A stretch of DNA of 57,054 nucleotides from an uncultured Burkholderiales bacterium. Lineage in GTDB: Bacteria; Pseudomonadota; Gammaproteobacteria; Burkholderiales; Burkholderiaceae_C. The stretch covers positions 1-57,054 of the forward strand of contig CAITYM010000058.1 of the NCBI GenBank assembly GCA_903896615.1, in the 5' to 3' direction. Each line of letters opens with the position of its first letter. Position 1 is the first letter of the stretch. Below, one piece after another: positions 6,826 through 16,463 of this stretch. Both the position numbers and the translations under genes were made by a program. Below the pieces are notes generated by a model. That model saw only the letters and a program-made list of their open reading frames with translations. It was not told where the DNA came from and ran no database searches.

Positions 6826-8544
6826 TTACATGTTTGCATAAGTAGGTCCACCCCCACCCTCGGGCGCGACCCAAATAATATTTTGAGTTGGATCCTTGAT
6901 ATCACATGTTTTACAGTGCACACAATTTTGTGCATTAATCTGCAATCTTGATTCATTATTTTGATCCGTAATGTATTCATACACACCTGCTGGGCAATAC
7001 CTGGCCTCTGGGCCGCCGTAAATTGCCAAATTGATTTGCACGGGTGTGGAAATATTTTTAAGCGTCAAGTGAGCTGGTTGATTTTCCTCGTGGTTTGTGT
7101 TGCTGATAAAAACACTTGATAAGCGATCAAAAGTTAATTTTCCGTCAGGTTTGGGGTAACTGATCTGTTGACATTCGTTCATTGGTTTTAAGCATTTGTG
7201 ATCAGTTTTAGTGTTGTGCAATGTCCAAGGAAAGTGTCCGCGCAATAAAAATTGTTCAACTCCCGTCATCAGAGTACCTACTAAGCGTCCCCTCTTAAAC
7301 CATTGCTTGAAATTTCTAGCTTTGTGCAGTTCTTGGTAAAGCCAAGATGACTCAAAGGCTTTTGGATACTCGTGGAGTTCATCGTGTGCACGTCCCTTGT
7401 CAAGAGCATTAAAAGCCGCCTCAGCCGCAAGCATTCCAGTTTTAATAGCCGCGTGGCTACCTTTGATGCGTGAAGCATTCAAATAGCCCGCCTCACACCC
7501 AATGAGTGCACCCCCAGGGAAAATTGTTTTAGGTAGCGCAGTAAGTCCTCCAGCAGTAATCGCTCTCGCACCATAACCGATTCGTTTGCCCCCCTCAAAA
7601 TAGCCTTTAATGCCGGGATGCGTTTTAAATTTTTGAAACTCTTCAAAAGGACTTAACCAAGGATTGGTGTAATCCAGGCCAACCACAAACCCAACAGCGA
7701 CTTGGTTGTTCTCCATGTGATACAAGAAAGACCCGCCGTAGGTGTCGCTTTTTAGTGGCCAACCTGCGCTATGCACTGCTAGACCTGCTTTGTGGAGTTT
7801 TGGATCGATTTCCCACAACTCTTTAATACCGATACCGTAACTTTGAGCGGCCCGGTCGTGATCGAGTTTGAAGGCTGAGATTAAACTCCTTCCAAGCTGT
7901 CCTCTTGCTCCCTCGGCAAATAGTGTGTATTTGCCAAGTAACTCCATGCCGAGTTGAAAATTAGAAGTGGGTTGACCGTCTTTGCCAAGGCCCATATTGC
8001 CAGTTGCAACGCCTTTGACGCTGCCGTCGGAATTAAAGAGGACTTCGGTTGCTGCAAAGCCGGGAAAAATCTCTACCCCCAACGCTTCAGCTTGTTGAGC
8101 AAGCCAGCGCGTAAAATTTCCCAGGCTGATGATGTAGTTTCCGTGATTGTTAAAACACTTAGGTAACATCCAGCTCGGTGTTTTTAAACTTGAGTTCTCT
8201 GATAAGAAGAGAAATTGATCTTCTGTAACAGCTTGGTTGAGGGGAGCGCCTAATTCTTTCCAATTAGGAATCAGCTCTGTCAAGGCAACAGGGTCCATGA
8301 TTGCGCCAGACAAAATATGTGCGCCAGGCTCCGAGCCTTTTTCCAAAACGATGACTGATAATTCTTTGCCCGCAGAGTTTGCTAACTGCTTGAGGCGAAT
8401 AGCTGCTGAAAGACCTGCGGGACCTGCGCCAACGATAACTACGTCATAGTCCATGGATTCACGCGGGCCATATTGTTCAATAATTTCGGATTGAATCATC
8501 TTAGAAGTTTCCGTTACAGAAAAAATAGCTTTGATACCCCCCAT
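6826..8544 (-). CDS. Electron transfer flavoprotein-ubiquinone oxidoreductase
   Basis: A 572-residue membrane-associated flavoprotein that passes electrons from reduced ETF (fatty acid and amino acid dehydrogenation) to ubiquinone. The FAD-binding motif is DVVIVGAGPAGLSAAI near residue 34, and the C-terminal ferredoxin-like domain carries the [4Fe-4S] ligands in CPAGVYEY and CVHCKTCDIKDP, ending with the family signature WVAPEGGGGPTY. The first 15 residues are poorly supported; an internal ATG at 8499 would give a more typical length of 557 residues. No good ribosome binding site decides between them. The gene is divergent from the SDR gene and followed by gcvH. Function is secure. Confidence 0.94.
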   Translation of the reverse strand: MGGIKAIFSVTETSKMIQSEIIEQYGPRESMDYDVVIVGAGPAGLSAAIRLKQLANSAGKELSVIVLEKGSEPGAHILSGAIMDPVALTELIPNWKELGAPLNQAVTEDQFLFLSENSSLKTPSWMLPKCFNNHGNYIISLGNFTRWLAQQAEALGVEIFPGFAATEVLFNSDGSVKGVATGNMGLGKDGQPTSNFQLGMELLGKYTLFAEGARGQLGRSLISAFKLDHDRAAQSYGIGIKELWEIDPKLHKAGLAVHSAGWPLKSDTYGGSFLYHMENNQVAVGFVVGLDYTNPWLSPFEEFQKFKTHPGIKGYFEGGKRIGYGARAITAGGLTALPKTIFPGGALIGCEAGYLNASRIKGSHAAIKTGMLAAEAAFNALDKGRAHDELHEYPKAFESSWLYQELHKARNFKQWFKRGRLVGTLMTGVEQFLLRGHFPWTLHNTKTDHKCLKPMNECQQISYPKPDGKLTFDRLSSVFISNTNHEENQPAHLTLKNISTPVQINLAIYGGPEARYCPAGVYEYITDQNNESRLQINAQNCVHCKTCDIKDPTQNIIWVAPEGGGGPTYANM

Positions 8545-8688
8545 TCTAGGTTGTCTAAGCTACTGGGTTCACCTGATCTGGTTGGATTGCAAAAAATGCT
8601 AAAGTGTTGGTATCCGTGGTTATTTTTTAAATATTGCGCTCAATAGGCGTAAATTCCGTTTTTTAAGTTCAATTGGAGTATTCAGTTT

Positions 8689-9471
8689 ATGGCTTATTCT
8701 TTAGACTTGTCGGGCAGGGTTGCCTTCATTACGGGGGCGTCTAGTGGTTTGGGTGAGCAATTTGCAAGAACTTTGTCCGGGGCAGGTGCCGCAGTTGTCT
8801 TGGCTGGACGCAGAATTGAGCGGCTAAAGGATTTGAGAGCCCAAATTGAGGCTGAAGGAGGGGATGCCCACGTAACCAGTTTAGACGTGACAGATCTTTC
8901 AAGCATAAAGGCTGCAATTGCTCACGCTGAGACCGAGGTGGGTCCAATTGATATCTTGATAAATAACTCTGGGGTAAGCACAACTCAAAGACTTCAGGAG
9001 GTGGGGGAGTCAAATTTCGACGATATATTTAATACCAACGTTAAAGGTGCCTTCTTTGTCGCTCAAGAGGTAGGTAAAAGAATGCTAGCAAGGGCTAAAG
9101 GAGCCTCGCCCCATGTGCATGCGGGTGGACGGATCATCAATATAGCGTCTACAGCAGGTTTGAAGGTACTACCGCAAATTGGTGTTTACTGTATGAGCAA
9201 GGCTGCAGTCATCCAAATGACTAAGGCCATGGCGCTTGAGTGGGGAAAGTACGGGATTAATGTCAATGCAATTTGCCCTGGCTACATCGATACAGAAATA
9301 AATCATCATCACTGGAGCACCGAACAAGGTCAAAAGCTCATCCAAATGCTTCCCCGTAAAAGAATTGGTGAGCCTAAGGACTTAGATGCTTTGCTTGTGA
9401 TGCTTGCCAGCTCGGAGGGGCATTTCATAAATGGAGCAATCATTGCTGCAGATGATGGATTTTCACTCTAA
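8689..9471 (+). CDS. SDR-family NAD(P)-dependent oxidoreductase
   Basis: A classical short-chain dehydrogenase of 260 residues: cofactor-binding TGASSGLG at 15-22, NNSG in the middle, catalytic S154 and the Y167-C-M-S-K171 pair. It most resembles 3-oxoacyl-ACP/3-hydroxyacyl-CoA reductase type SDRs, but the substrate cannot be assigned. GGAG at 12 bases before the ATG supports the start. A hot-dog thioesterase gene follows 36 bases downstream, and ETF-quinone oxidoreductase is divergent upstream, so an acyl-CoA-related role is a reasonable inference. Confidence 0.88.
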   Translation: MAYSLDLSGRVAFITGASSGLGEQFARTLSGAGAAVVLAGRRIERLKDLRAQIEAEGGDAHVTSLDVTDLSSIKAAIAHAETEVGPIDILINNSGVSTTQRLQEVGESNFDDIFNTNVKGAFFVAQEVGKRMLARAKGASPHVHAGGRIINIASTAGLKVLPQIGVYCMSKAAVIQMTKAMALEWGKYGINVNAICPGYIDTEINHHHWSTEQGQKLIQMLPRKRIGEPKDLDALLVMLASSEGHFINGAIIAADDGFSL

Positions 9472-9507
9472 ATCAGGCCAACATAATTTTTTATCAGGCG
9501 GTTCAAG

Positions 9508-9930
9508 TTGAGAATTGAGATTCCAAAGGATAAGAAATTCGTGTTTGAGATGCATATCCCAATTCGGTGGGGGGATATGGATATGATGGGGCACGTTAAC
9601 AATACGGTTTATTTCAGATACTTGGAAACTATACGGATAGAGTGGTTAAGCTCTATAGGGTACCCGCCTAACCCGAGCGGTCAAGGACCAGTCATTGTCA
9701 ATGCATTTTGTAATTTTTACAGACAGTTTGAATACCCCGGTGAACTTTTGGCAAAGATGTTTGTGAGCGGTGCTGCGAGAACAACTTTTGAGACTTGGTG
9801 CACCCTTACATCGACCAACCATCCAGAATCAGTCTACGCGGAAGGGGGCGCCACAACAATGTGGGTTGACTTTACGTTAAAAAAAGCAGCAGAGTTACCC
9901 CTAATGCTCAAAGGCCTTGTGGGTAGCTAA
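9508..9930 (+). CDS. Acyl-CoA thioesterase, 4HBT hot-dog fold
   Basis: A 140-residue hot-dog protein with the YbgC/FadM-type signature RWGDMDMMGHVNNTVYFRYLE, in which the Asp after WG is the catalytic-site residue of the 4-hydroxybenzoyl-CoA thioesterase class. It probably hydrolyses acyl-CoAs; the chain length is unknown. The start is taken as TTG at 9508, 6 bases after AGGCGG; an ATG at 9550 would drop the first 14 residues but still keep the motif. It lies behind the SDR gene on the same strand and is followed by a strong terminator, suggesting a two-gene unit. Confidence 0.85.
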   Translation: MRIEIPKDKKFVFEMHIPIRWGDMDMMGHVNNTVYFRYLETIRIEWLSSIGYPPNPSGQGPVIVNAFCNFYRQFEYPGELLAKMFVSGAARTTFETWCTLTSTNHPESVYAEGGATTMWVDFTLKKAAELPLMLKGLVGS

Positions 9931-10002
9931 AATACGAACCGTTAACTGCGTGATTACTCATTCTTAGTTAGAATAGCGAATTGATTGAAAGGTTATTAAT
10001 TT

Positions 10003-10031
10003 CAGGCGAAAAAACAACGCCTGTTTTTTTT
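10003..10031 (+). terminator. Rho-independent terminator after the SDR/thioesterase unit
   Basis: CAGGCG (10003-10008) and CGCCTG (10018-10023) form a perfect stem around an A-rich 9-base loop, followed by eight T residues. It separates the SDR/thioesterase unit from the CoA-transferase operon. Confidence 0.9.
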
Positions 10032-10100
10032 GCCTCAATAATTTCAAGTGAATCAAAATTTACACCACTGCTCTACTGCTCTACTTTAGGAGTTTAAAAG

Positions 10101-10808
10101 TTGAATAAGATATTTTCCAGTGCCAATGATGCACTTAAAGGTCTGACCAAGGACGGCATGCTAATCGCAGTTGGTGGTTTCGGCTTGTGCGGTATCCCCG
10201 AGGCTTTAATTGAGGCACTTAAAGATTCTGGCGCAAAAAATTTAACTGCGATCTCAAACAATGCTGGTGTGGACGGATTTGGACTAGGTAAGTTGCTTGA
10301 TACCAGGCAGATCAAGAAAATGATTTCTTCCTATGTTGGTGAGAACAAAGAGTTTGAACGTCAATACTTAGCTGGTGAACTCGAGCTTGAGTTCACACCC
10401 CAGGGAACACTTGCTGAAAAGTTAAGAGCGGGGGGCGCGGGTATTCCTGCTTTTTTCACAAAAACAGGCGTAGGCACCATGGTTGCGGAGGGCAAAGAGT
10501 TGCGTGAGTTTGACGGCGAAACTTATGTGATGGAGCGTGCTTTGTTGCCAGAGCTTTCACTTGTCAAAGCATTTAGGGCAGACAAATCTGGTAATTTGCA
10601 ATTTAGGTATACCGCTAGAAATTTCAATCCAGCTGTCGCAATGGCTGGAAAAGTCTGTGTCGTTGAAGTTGAAGAAATTGTTGAAAAGGGTGAAATGCAC
10701 CCAGATCAGATTCACTTACCCGGAATTTATGTTCACAGAATTGTCTTGAATGCAAATCCTGAGAAAAGAATTGAAAAACGAACAATTACTGAGAAAGCGG
10801 GGGTTTGA
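10101..10808 (+). CDS. scoA: 3-oxoacid CoA-transferase subunit A
   Basis: The 235-residue alpha subunit of a two-subunit family I CoA-transferase, most like succinyl-CoA:3-ketoacid (acetoacetate) CoA-transferase. It has the CoA-binding [12 protein letters not shown] segment near residue 22 and the conserved [17 protein letters not shown] stretch. The start is TTG, supported by AGGAG eight bases upstream. Subunit B begins one base after this stop, so the pair is translationally coupled. The enzyme activates acetoacetate with succinyl-CoA for ketone-body or polyhydroxybutyrate turnover. 3-oxoadipate CoA-transferase is a less likely alternative, since no aromatic catabolism genes are nearby. Confidence 0.9.
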   Translation: MNKIFSSANDALKGLTKDGMLIAVGGFGLCGIPEALIEALKDSGAKNLTAISNNAGVDGFGLGKLLDTRQIKKMISSYVGENKEFERQYLAGELELEFTPQGTLAEKLRAGGAGIPAFFTKTGVGTMVAEGKELREFDGETYVMERALLPELSLVKAFRADKSGNLQFRYTARNFNPAVAMAGKVCVVEVEEIVEKGEMHPDQIHLPGIYVHRIVLNANPEKRIEKRTITEKAGV

Positions 10809-10809
10809 A

Positions 10810-11454
10810 ATGAGCTGGAGTCAAGATCAAATGGCAGCCAGGGCTGCTCATGAGTTAGAAGACGGTTTTTACGTGAATTTAGGAATCGGAATCCCAACAC
10901 TCGTAGCTAATCACGTGCCCTCCAGCATCGAGGTTTGGTTGCAGTCAGAGAACGGTATGCTCGGCATCGGCGCATTTCCCACTGAGGAGGACGTAGACGC
11001 GGACCTCATTAATGCTGGAAAGCAAACTGTAACTACGATACAAGGCTCCTCAATCTTCGGTAGCCATGAGAGTTTTGCGATGATTAGAGGTGGAAAGATT
11101 AATCTCTCCATCCTAGGTGCAATGCAAGTGAGTGAGAAGGGCGATTTAGCTAATTGGATGATACCTGGCAAGATGGTCAAGGGCATGGGCGGCGCAATGG
11201 ATTTGGTTGCAGGTGTCAAAAAGGTGATAGTTCTGATGGAACACGTTGCCAAAAAGAAAGACGGAACCGAGGACTTTAAGATCTTACCGAGTTGCACTTT
11301 ACCTCTGACTGGAGTAGGGGTTGTCGATAAAATAATCACAGACTTAGGCGTGATGGATGTTACAGAAAAAGGTCTCAAGGTGATTGAATTAGCCCCCGGC
11401 GTCACGCCAGAATTTATTCAAAGTAAGACAGGCGTTAAGTTAATTTTTAATTAA
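10810..11454 (+). CDS. scoB: 3-oxoacid CoA-transferase subunit B
   Basis: The 214-residue beta subunit. The active-site glutamate, which forms the glutamyl-CoA thioester, is E47 in [20 protein letters not shown] and the C-terminal [14 protein letters not shown] are typical of SCOT-B. The open frame extends upstream into subunit A, but the ATG at 10810 fits the family start ([13 protein letters not shown]) and follows a G-rich stretch that can act as ribosome binding site. It is the last gene of the operon; no clear terminator lies immediately behind it. Confidence 0.92.
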   Translation: MSWSQDQMAARAAHELEDGFYVNLGIGIPTLVANHVPSSIEVWLQSENGMLGIGAFPTEEDVDADLINAGKQTVTTIQGSSIFGSHESFAMIRGGKINLSILGAMQVSEKGDLANWMIPGKMVKGMGGAMDLVAGVKKVIVLMEHVAKKKDGTEDFKILPSCTLPLTGVGVVDKIITDLGVMDVTEKGLKVIELAPGVTPEFIQSKTGVKLIFN

Positions 11455-11629
11455 ATTTTTGTTTTGGATTCAGTGTGTATTTTTGACATCATTGATTAAA
11501 TACGCATTAAATCCACCACTCAATTATTTAAGTACCTCCCTAGGTGAAATCAAAGCAGGCTTATGTTCGTTTTTTGGAGTTTATCCAAACGATTGAACGT
11601 CGTAGCTGATTAGGTGATTTGGATCTTGA

Positions 11630-11663
11630 CTCTAGAGAGTTACTGATCTCTAGAGAGTTACTG
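11630..11663. repeat. Two 16-bp direct repeats, 18 bp apart
   Basis: CTCTAGAGAGTTACTG occurs perfectly twice, at 11630-11645 and 11648-11663. Each copy contains the palindrome CTCTAGAG. The 18-bp period is close to two helical turns, so it could be a paired protein site; it may also be a simple duplication. Confidence 0.7.
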
Positions 11664-11838
11664 GTAAGTAATCGTAATTTGTGACGTTCAGGATATGACC
11701 TTGACCGTCACAGACACCCTGCAAACGAATCACCTGGCCTTTGCTGCAGCAATCCACCGTAAACTTGACACACTTTGCGATCTGGCCTGAGCAGAGCATG
11801 AACACGTGCAAGACAACAGAATTACTAAATATTTAAAA

Positions 11839-11968
11839 CCAACTCCTGATGCACTCAAATACTTTGGTCGAGTTGGAAATAGGATGACCAAAGTGTCGAA
11901 GACTCCTAGAAGAATTTGAGACTTTAAAATTCAAATCTAAAGCGCCCCCACTTGAACTGGGCGTTTTT
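11839..11968 (+). ncRNA. Candidate structured RNA with H-type pseudoknot and terminator
   Basis: CCAACTC (11839-11845) pairs with GAGTTGG (11870-11876), and ACTTTGGTC (11861-11869) pairs with GACCAAAGT (11886-11894). The two helices interlock with no base between the second 5' arm and the first 3' arm, the geometry of an H-type pseudoknot that can stack coaxially. About 45 bases later comes a terminator with a T run on the same strand. There is a TTGACA at 11765-11770 but no good -10 behind it, so the 5' end is unknown. The 700-bp gap (11455-12154) has no credible protein gene apart from possible ORFs of about 30 codons. Function unknown; not matched to any RNA family I recognise. Confidence 0.45.
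11943..11968 (+). terminator. Intrinsic terminator in the scoB-alaS gap
   Basis: CGCCC (11943-11947) pairs with GGGCG (11959-11963), extendable by A-T and G-T pairs, and is followed by five T residues. It sits nearly 500 bases after scoB and before the alaS promoter, so it probably ends an independent transcript in this gap. Confidence 0.65.
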
Positions 11969-12100
11969 CAGTTTGTGGGGACGATTATTCCTTGATCAGG
12001 CACATCTCGAGTTACCACCCTAGTCCTTCGATGAGGCATTTAAATTTGCTTTGTCAAAGGGGAGGAGCTGAAGTTTAAATAGTTTCGCTTTCTCAAATCC

Positions 12101-12106
12101 TATAAT
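12101..12106 (+). promoter_or_regulatory. alaS: -10 element TATAAT of the alaS promoter
   Basis: A perfect TATAAT 48 bases before the alaS start codon. No good -35 hexamer is visible at 16-18 bases upstream (AATAGT region). The element continues as TATAATAGCGC, similar to the rpsP and rplS promoters in this window. Confidence 0.6.
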
Positions 12107-12154
12107 AGCGCAGTAGCCCCATATTTTGCCCATCTCTTTACCTTTTTCATACCC

Positions 12155-14782
12155 ATGAGCACACCCCAATTTAGCGTAGCTGATATTCGCAAAACTTTTC
12201 TTGATTTCTTTGTCTCTAAAGGGCACACCGTTGTCGCCTCTAGTCCTCTAGTTCCTGGCAATGATCCGACTTTAATGTTTACCAATTCTGGGATGGTGCA
12301 GTTTAAGGATGTATTCCTTGGAACTGATAAGCGATCTTACTCACGCGCGACCTCTGTACAAGCCTGCTTGCGAGCGGGGGGTAAGCACAACGATTTAGAA
12401 AACGTGGGCTATACAGCGCGGCATCACACGTTTTTTGAGATGCTTGGGAACTGGAGTTTTGGGGATTACTTTAAGCGAGACAGCTTAAAGTGGGCTTGGG
12501 AATTATTGACACAGGTCTACAAACTACCTGCTGAGCGTTTGTGGGCTACTGTTTATTTTGAAGACGATGAGGCGTACGATATTTGGACCAAGGAGATTGG
12601 TTTACCCAAAGAGAGAGTGATTCGAATTGGGGATAACAAAGGGGCGCGTTATGCTTCTGATAATTTTTGGATGATGGCGGATACTGGACCTTGTGGACCG
12701 TGTTCGGAAATATTCTTCGACCATGGTCCTGAAGTACCGGGCGGTCCTCCGGGTAGCCCAGAGCAGGACGGTGACCGCTTTATTGAGATTTGGAACAATG
12801 TATTCATGCAATTTGATATGCAAGCTGACGGCACTGTTAAAAATTTGCCTGCGCCTTGTGTGGATACGGGTATGGGTTTGGAGCGGCTTGCCGCGATACT
12901 CCAAGGCGTCCACAGTAATTATGAAATTGATATCTTTGAGGCCTTAATCAAGGCCAGTGCTCGTGAAACGGGTTGTAAAGACTTGACCCACAATTCTTTG
13001 AAAGTTATTGCCGACCATATTCGTGCCACAACCTTCCTGATTTGTGATGGCATATCACCAAGCAATGAGGGGCGTGGCTACGTTCAAAGACGTATTATCA
13101 GAAGAGCAATTCGCCACGGCTACAAGCTAGGACAAAAGACGCCTTTTTTTCATAAACTCGTTCCCGATTTAGTCAAACTTATGGGGGATGCCTACCCACT
13201 GCTCAAGTCAAATCAAGCACGGGTGATGGACGTATTAAAGGCTGAGGAGGAGCGGTTTTACGAAACGCTTGAAATTGGGATGCAAATTTTGGACGCCGCA
13301 CTCCAAGGCAATGCCACTGAGTTATCTGGAGAGGTGGCCTTTAAGCTTCACGATACATACGGCTTCCCACTCGATTTGACCAACGATGTGTGTCGTGAGC
13401 GAGATGTGAGGGTGGATGAGGCTGGTTTTAATGCGGCAATGGAGCGTCAAAAGTCTCAGGCCCGTGCAGCCGGCAAATTTAGAATGGACAAGGCGCTTGA
13501 GTACGCTGGACCTTCTAATGAATTTGTTGGTTACACACAAAATGAGGTTACTGCGAAAGTGCTTGCTATTTATGTAGATGGCCAATCTGTGCAGATACTA
13601 AAGGCTGGACAAAGCGGTGTTGTCGTCTTAGATAAAACCCCTTTTTACGCAGAGAGCGGGGGGCAGGTCGGAGATGTGGGGATTCTCTTTAAAGACGGAG
13701 TTGAATTTACAGTAACTGATACCTCCAAAATTAAGGCAGACGTATACGGCCACCACGGTATACAAGTAAACGGTTCGCTGCATGTTGGTGATGCAATCAG
13801 CGCGAAAATCGACAAAGAGATAAGAGCTGCAACGATGCGCCACCACTCTGTGACTCACATCATGCACAAAGCACTTAAAAAAGTTTTGGGTGATCACGTT
13901 CAACAAAAGGGAAGTTTGGTGAATTCTGAGCGGACTCGTTTTGATTTTGCACACAATGCACCTGTGACAACCGAGCAAATCAAAGAGATTGAAGGCATTG
14001 TTAACCGCGAGATACTCATCAACTCACAAAACAACGCTCAAGTAATGGATATCGAGTCCGCGAAGAAAACGGGCGCAATGATGTTATTTGGTGAAAAGTA
14101 CGGAGACGATGTCCGTGTTCTAACTATAGGTACTTCCAAAGAGTTGTGCGGTGGAACCCACGTGAGTCGCACTGGAGATATCGGACTCTTTAAGGTGCTC
14201 TCTGAGAGTGGTGTTGCTTCAGGTGTAAGGCGTATTGAGGCAATTGCTGGTGAGCAAGTCTTGGATCATCTGCAGCACTTGGAGCAGACCTTGGGGCACG
14301 CGGCGGATACGCTTAGGACGCCGGTTGGCGAGCTCAACCTGCGTATCGCCCAAATGATTGAACACACTAAGGTTTTAGAAAAACAGATAGATGCATTAAA
14401 GAGCAAGCTTGCGAGCTCTCAGGGCAATGACTTGCTGAGTAAAGCGGTAAACATTGCAGGTATTAACGTACTTAGCGCAGAGTTAAGCGGCGCAGATGCG
14501 AAGGTACTCAGAGATACCCTTGATCAACTTCGCAACAAACTTAAATCATGTGTACTGGTCTTGGGCAGCGCACAAGGCGGTAAAGTGCAGTTAGCAGCTG
14601 CTGTGAGCGCGGACGTGGTTGCTAAGGTAAAGGCCGGTGAACTGGTGAACTTTGTTGCTCTTCAAGTCGGGGGTAAGGGAGGGGGTAAACCAGATATGGC
14701 CATGGCAGGGGGCACACAACCTGAACATTTGGTAAATGCCTTGGCCAGTGTTGAGCATCAGGTTAGGAAGTTACTCAGCTAA
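12155..14782 (+). CDS. alaS: Alanyl-tRNA synthetase
   Basis: An 875-residue class II synthetase that charges tRNA-Ala and edits mischarged Ser/Gly. Domains in order: aminoacylation core (about 1-250, with [13 protein letters not shown] and [18 protein letters not shown]), tRNA recognition helices, editing domain with the zinc-site motifs H564-x3-H568 and C665-GGT-H669, and a C-terminal oligomerisation/C-Ala domain ending in [15 protein letters not shown]. Length is as usual. The ATG is only weakly supported by a ribosome binding site, but the N terminus matches the family. It converges with trmB. Confidence 0.97.
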   Translation: MSTPQFSVADIRKTFLDFFVSKGHTVVASSPLVPGNDPTLMFTNSGMVQFKDVFLGTDKRSYSRATSVQACLRAGGKHNDLENVGYTARHHTFFEMLGNWSFGDYFKRDSLKWAWELLTQVYKLPAERLWATVYFEDDEAYDIWTKEIGLPKERVIRIGDNKGARYASDNFWMMADTGPCGPCSEIFFDHGPEVPGGPPGSPEQDGDRFIEIWNNVFMQFDMQADGTVKNLPAPCVDTGMGLERLAAILQGVHSNYEIDIFEALIKASARETGCKDLTHNSLKVIADHIRATTFLICDGISPSNEGRGYVQRRIIRRAIRHGYKLGQKTPFFHKLVPDLVKLMGDAYPLLKSNQARVMDVLKAEEERFYETLEIGMQILDAALQGNATELSGEVAFKLHDTYGFPLDLTNDVCRERDVRVDEAGFNAAMERQKSQARAAGKFRMDKALEYAGPSNEFVGYTQNEVTAKVLAIYVDGQSVQILKAGQSGVVVLDKTPFYAESGGQVGDVGILFKDGVEFTVTDTSKIKADVYGHHGIQVNGSLHVGDAISAKIDKEIRAATMRHHSVTHIMHKALKKVLGDHVQQKGSLVNSERTRFDFAHNAPVTTEQIKEIEGIVNREILINSQNNAQVMDIESAKKTGAMMLFGEKYGDDVRVLTIGTSKELCGGTHVSRTGDIGLFKVLSESGVASGVRRIEAIAGEQVLDHLQHLEQTLGHAADTLRTPVGELNLRIAQMIEHTKVLEKQIDALKSKLASSQGNDLLSKAVNIAGINVLSAELSGADAKVLRDTLDQLRNKLKSCVLVLGSAQGGKVQLAAAVSADVVAKVKAGELVNFVALQVGGKGGGKPDMAMAGGTQPEHLVNALASVEHQVRKLLS

Positions 14783-14793
14783 AAAAGTTTGGT

Positions 14794-15507
14794 TTAACTA
14801 AGCCTTTTGAATACCAAATCCCAAACACCGTGCCCAAGTTTGAGTCCTCTATTCTCAAATTTTGTCAGTGGGCGGTAATGGGGTTTAAGGGCAAAACCGC
14901 TTGGGTCTTCACTGGTGTTGACTAGACGGCTTGACTCATTTAGTACCTCTAGCATTTGCACCGCGTAAGCCTCCCAGTCTGTTGCGCAGTGGATGTAGCC
15001 TCCCACTTTTATTTTAGAGATAAGAGCATTTATAAACGGAGTTTGTATCAACCTTCTTTTATTGTGCTTTTTCTTGTGCCAGGGGTCTGGAAAGAAGATA
15101 TGCACTCCCTCTAGGCTGGAGGGTTCAATCATGTGTTCAAGGACCTGAACTGCATCGTGTTGAATGATGCGGATATTTTTTAAATTAAATTCACCCACTC
15201 TTTTTAAAAGTGCACCGACCCCAGGGTCGTGTACTTCGCAACAAAGAAAGTTAATATGGTTGAGTGTTTGAGCTATAGCAGCAGTCGCCTCACCCATTCC
15301 GAAACCAATTTCTAATACAACAGGCGCGTCTGGCGCGTTATGGGAATTAAAAGCCTCCTGCATATTGAGGACATTTGCGTTGTATTCAATTAAAAAGTCT
15401 CTGCCGATTTGAGCTCGAGCTTTAATTTGACCAGTTGTTATTCTTCCAGATCTTTTTACAAAGCTTCGGATTGAGCGGGGATGAAGAATATCTTCAGAAT
15501 CGTTCAT
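14794..15507 (-). CDS. trmB: tRNA (guanine-N7-)-methyltransferase
   Basis: A 237-residue SAM-dependent enzyme that makes m7G46 in tRNA variable loops. The SAM motif is VLEIGFGMGEATAAIA near residue 81, followed by the acidic EVHDPGVGALL and the characteristic FFPDPWHKKKHNKRR loop. The tail REY/FENRG-type signature is present as TKFENRGLKLGH. It lies just behind gluQ on the same strand (22 bases), so both tRNA-modification genes may be cotranscribed. Confidence 0.95.
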   Translation of the reverse strand: MNDSEDILHPRSIRSFVKRSGRITTGQIKARAQIGRDFLIEYNANVLNMQEAFNSHNAPDAPVVLEIGFGMGEATAAIAQTLNHINFLCCEVHDPGVGALLKRVGEFNLKNIRIIQHDAVQVLEHMIEPSSLEGVHIFFPDPWHKKKHNKRRLIQTPFINALISKIKVGGYIHCATDWEAYAVQMLEVLNESSRLVNTSEDPSGFALKPHYRPLTKFENRGLKLGHGVWDLVFKRLS

Positions 15508-15529
15508 AAAATTTTTTAAAAGTGTTCTC

Positions 15530-16423
15530 TTAATTTTGACAGTAAAGATCAGACCACTCGCGAATCCAAAACTGGAGCGCGTCTTGAACGCTTGAAGATT
15601 GAGCGTGCAAGCCTAGTAACTTAGCCGCCTGGTTCAAACACTCAAGCGGGTGTTCGGTGTTGGCAGGGGTCGCGCCGTTTTGTTTTGAGAGTTTTTCGCC
15701 GTTTTCTCCGAGCATGAGTTTTGTGTGCAGGTACTGAGGTAAGGGGTACCCGAGCGCTTGTTGTAATTGTATTTGCCTGGCTGTATTGTCCACTAAATCA
15801 GCGCCTCGCACGATGTGTGTCACTTTGCTGTTGGCATCATCGACCACAACACTTAACTGATAAGCCCAAACTAAATCTGCTCGTTTGAGGATAAAGTCAC
15901 CGACTTGAGCCACCACATTTTGGTGCTGTACGCCCAGTCTTCTATCAATCCATGTGATTTGTCCAGCTCTAGATTTAAATCGCCACGCAACTCCAGGCGT
16001 ATCTTTATTCACACTCTCATCGATGGGGAGGGATCGGCATGTACCTGGATAAATTTTTTCTTGGTTGCGCTCGCTCTGGTTGTGACGCTCTTGTAAGCGC
16101 GATAGTATTTGTGCTCTTGTGCAACGGCAAGGGTAAATATCGTTATGTATTTGGAGCGCATTAAATGCGCGCTCATACCCATTAAGTTTTTGAGACTGCC
16201 ACTGAACGGGGTAAGGACTGGTCAAATAACAATCACTTAACTGTTTAAGAATGAGTTGATCTACACCCCTAATGCAACGCTCTTTATCCAAGTCCTCGAT
16301 TCTGATAATCCATTGCCCTTGGTTGGCCTGCGCATCCAACCAACTTGCTAAGGCTGCGACCATTGAGCCTGAGTGCAAAGGACCCGTAGGCGAGGGTGCA
16401 AATCTTCCAATATATGCACTCAT
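15530..16423 (-). CDS. gluQ: Glutamyl-Q tRNA(Asp) synthetase
   Basis: A 297-residue truncated GluRS paralogue that attaches glutamate to the queuosine base of tRNA-Asp, and therefore acts downstream of QueG, whose gene is also in this window. The class I motifs are FAPSPTGPLHSGSMVAAL (HIGH-like) and KLSKQNGA (KMSKS-like); the zinc-knuckle region contains CRCTRAQI and CRSL. It lacks the anticodon-binding domain of GluRS, as expected. The ATG matches the family start MxxYIGRFAPSPTG. trmB follows. Confidence 0.95.
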   Translation of the reverse strand: MSAYIGRFAPSPTGPLHSGSMVAALASWLDAQANQGQWIIRIEDLDKERCIRGVDQLILKQLSDCYLTSPYPVQWQSQKLNGYERAFNALQIHNDIYPCRCTRAQILSRLQERHNQSERNQEKIYPGTCRSLPIDESVNKDTPGVAWRFKSRAGQITWIDRRLGVQHQNVVAQVGDFILKRADLVWAYQLSVVVDDANSKVTHIVRGADLVDNTARQIQLQQALGYPLPQYLHTKLMLGENGEKLSKQNGATPANTEHPLECLNQAAKLLGLHAQSSSVQDALQFWIREWSDLYCQN

Positions 16424-16463
16424 GCAAGGGGTTTTAAAGGGTTTGGTATTTACTATCTAATTA

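Noticed and set aside
10911-11405. 164-codon minus-strand frame inside scoB
   Set aside because: It is the shadow of a conserved CoA-transferase subunit and has no start signal.
11721-11728. GCAAACGA resembling the start of a tmRNA tag sequence (ANDE...)
   Set aside because: No tRNA-like ends, no G-U pair acceptor stem and no LAA-stop tag follow in that frame.
11701-11790. Plus-strand ORF of about 31 codons near 11695 in the scoB-alaS gap
   Set aside because: No ribosome binding site and no recognisable similarity; too short to support without comparison.
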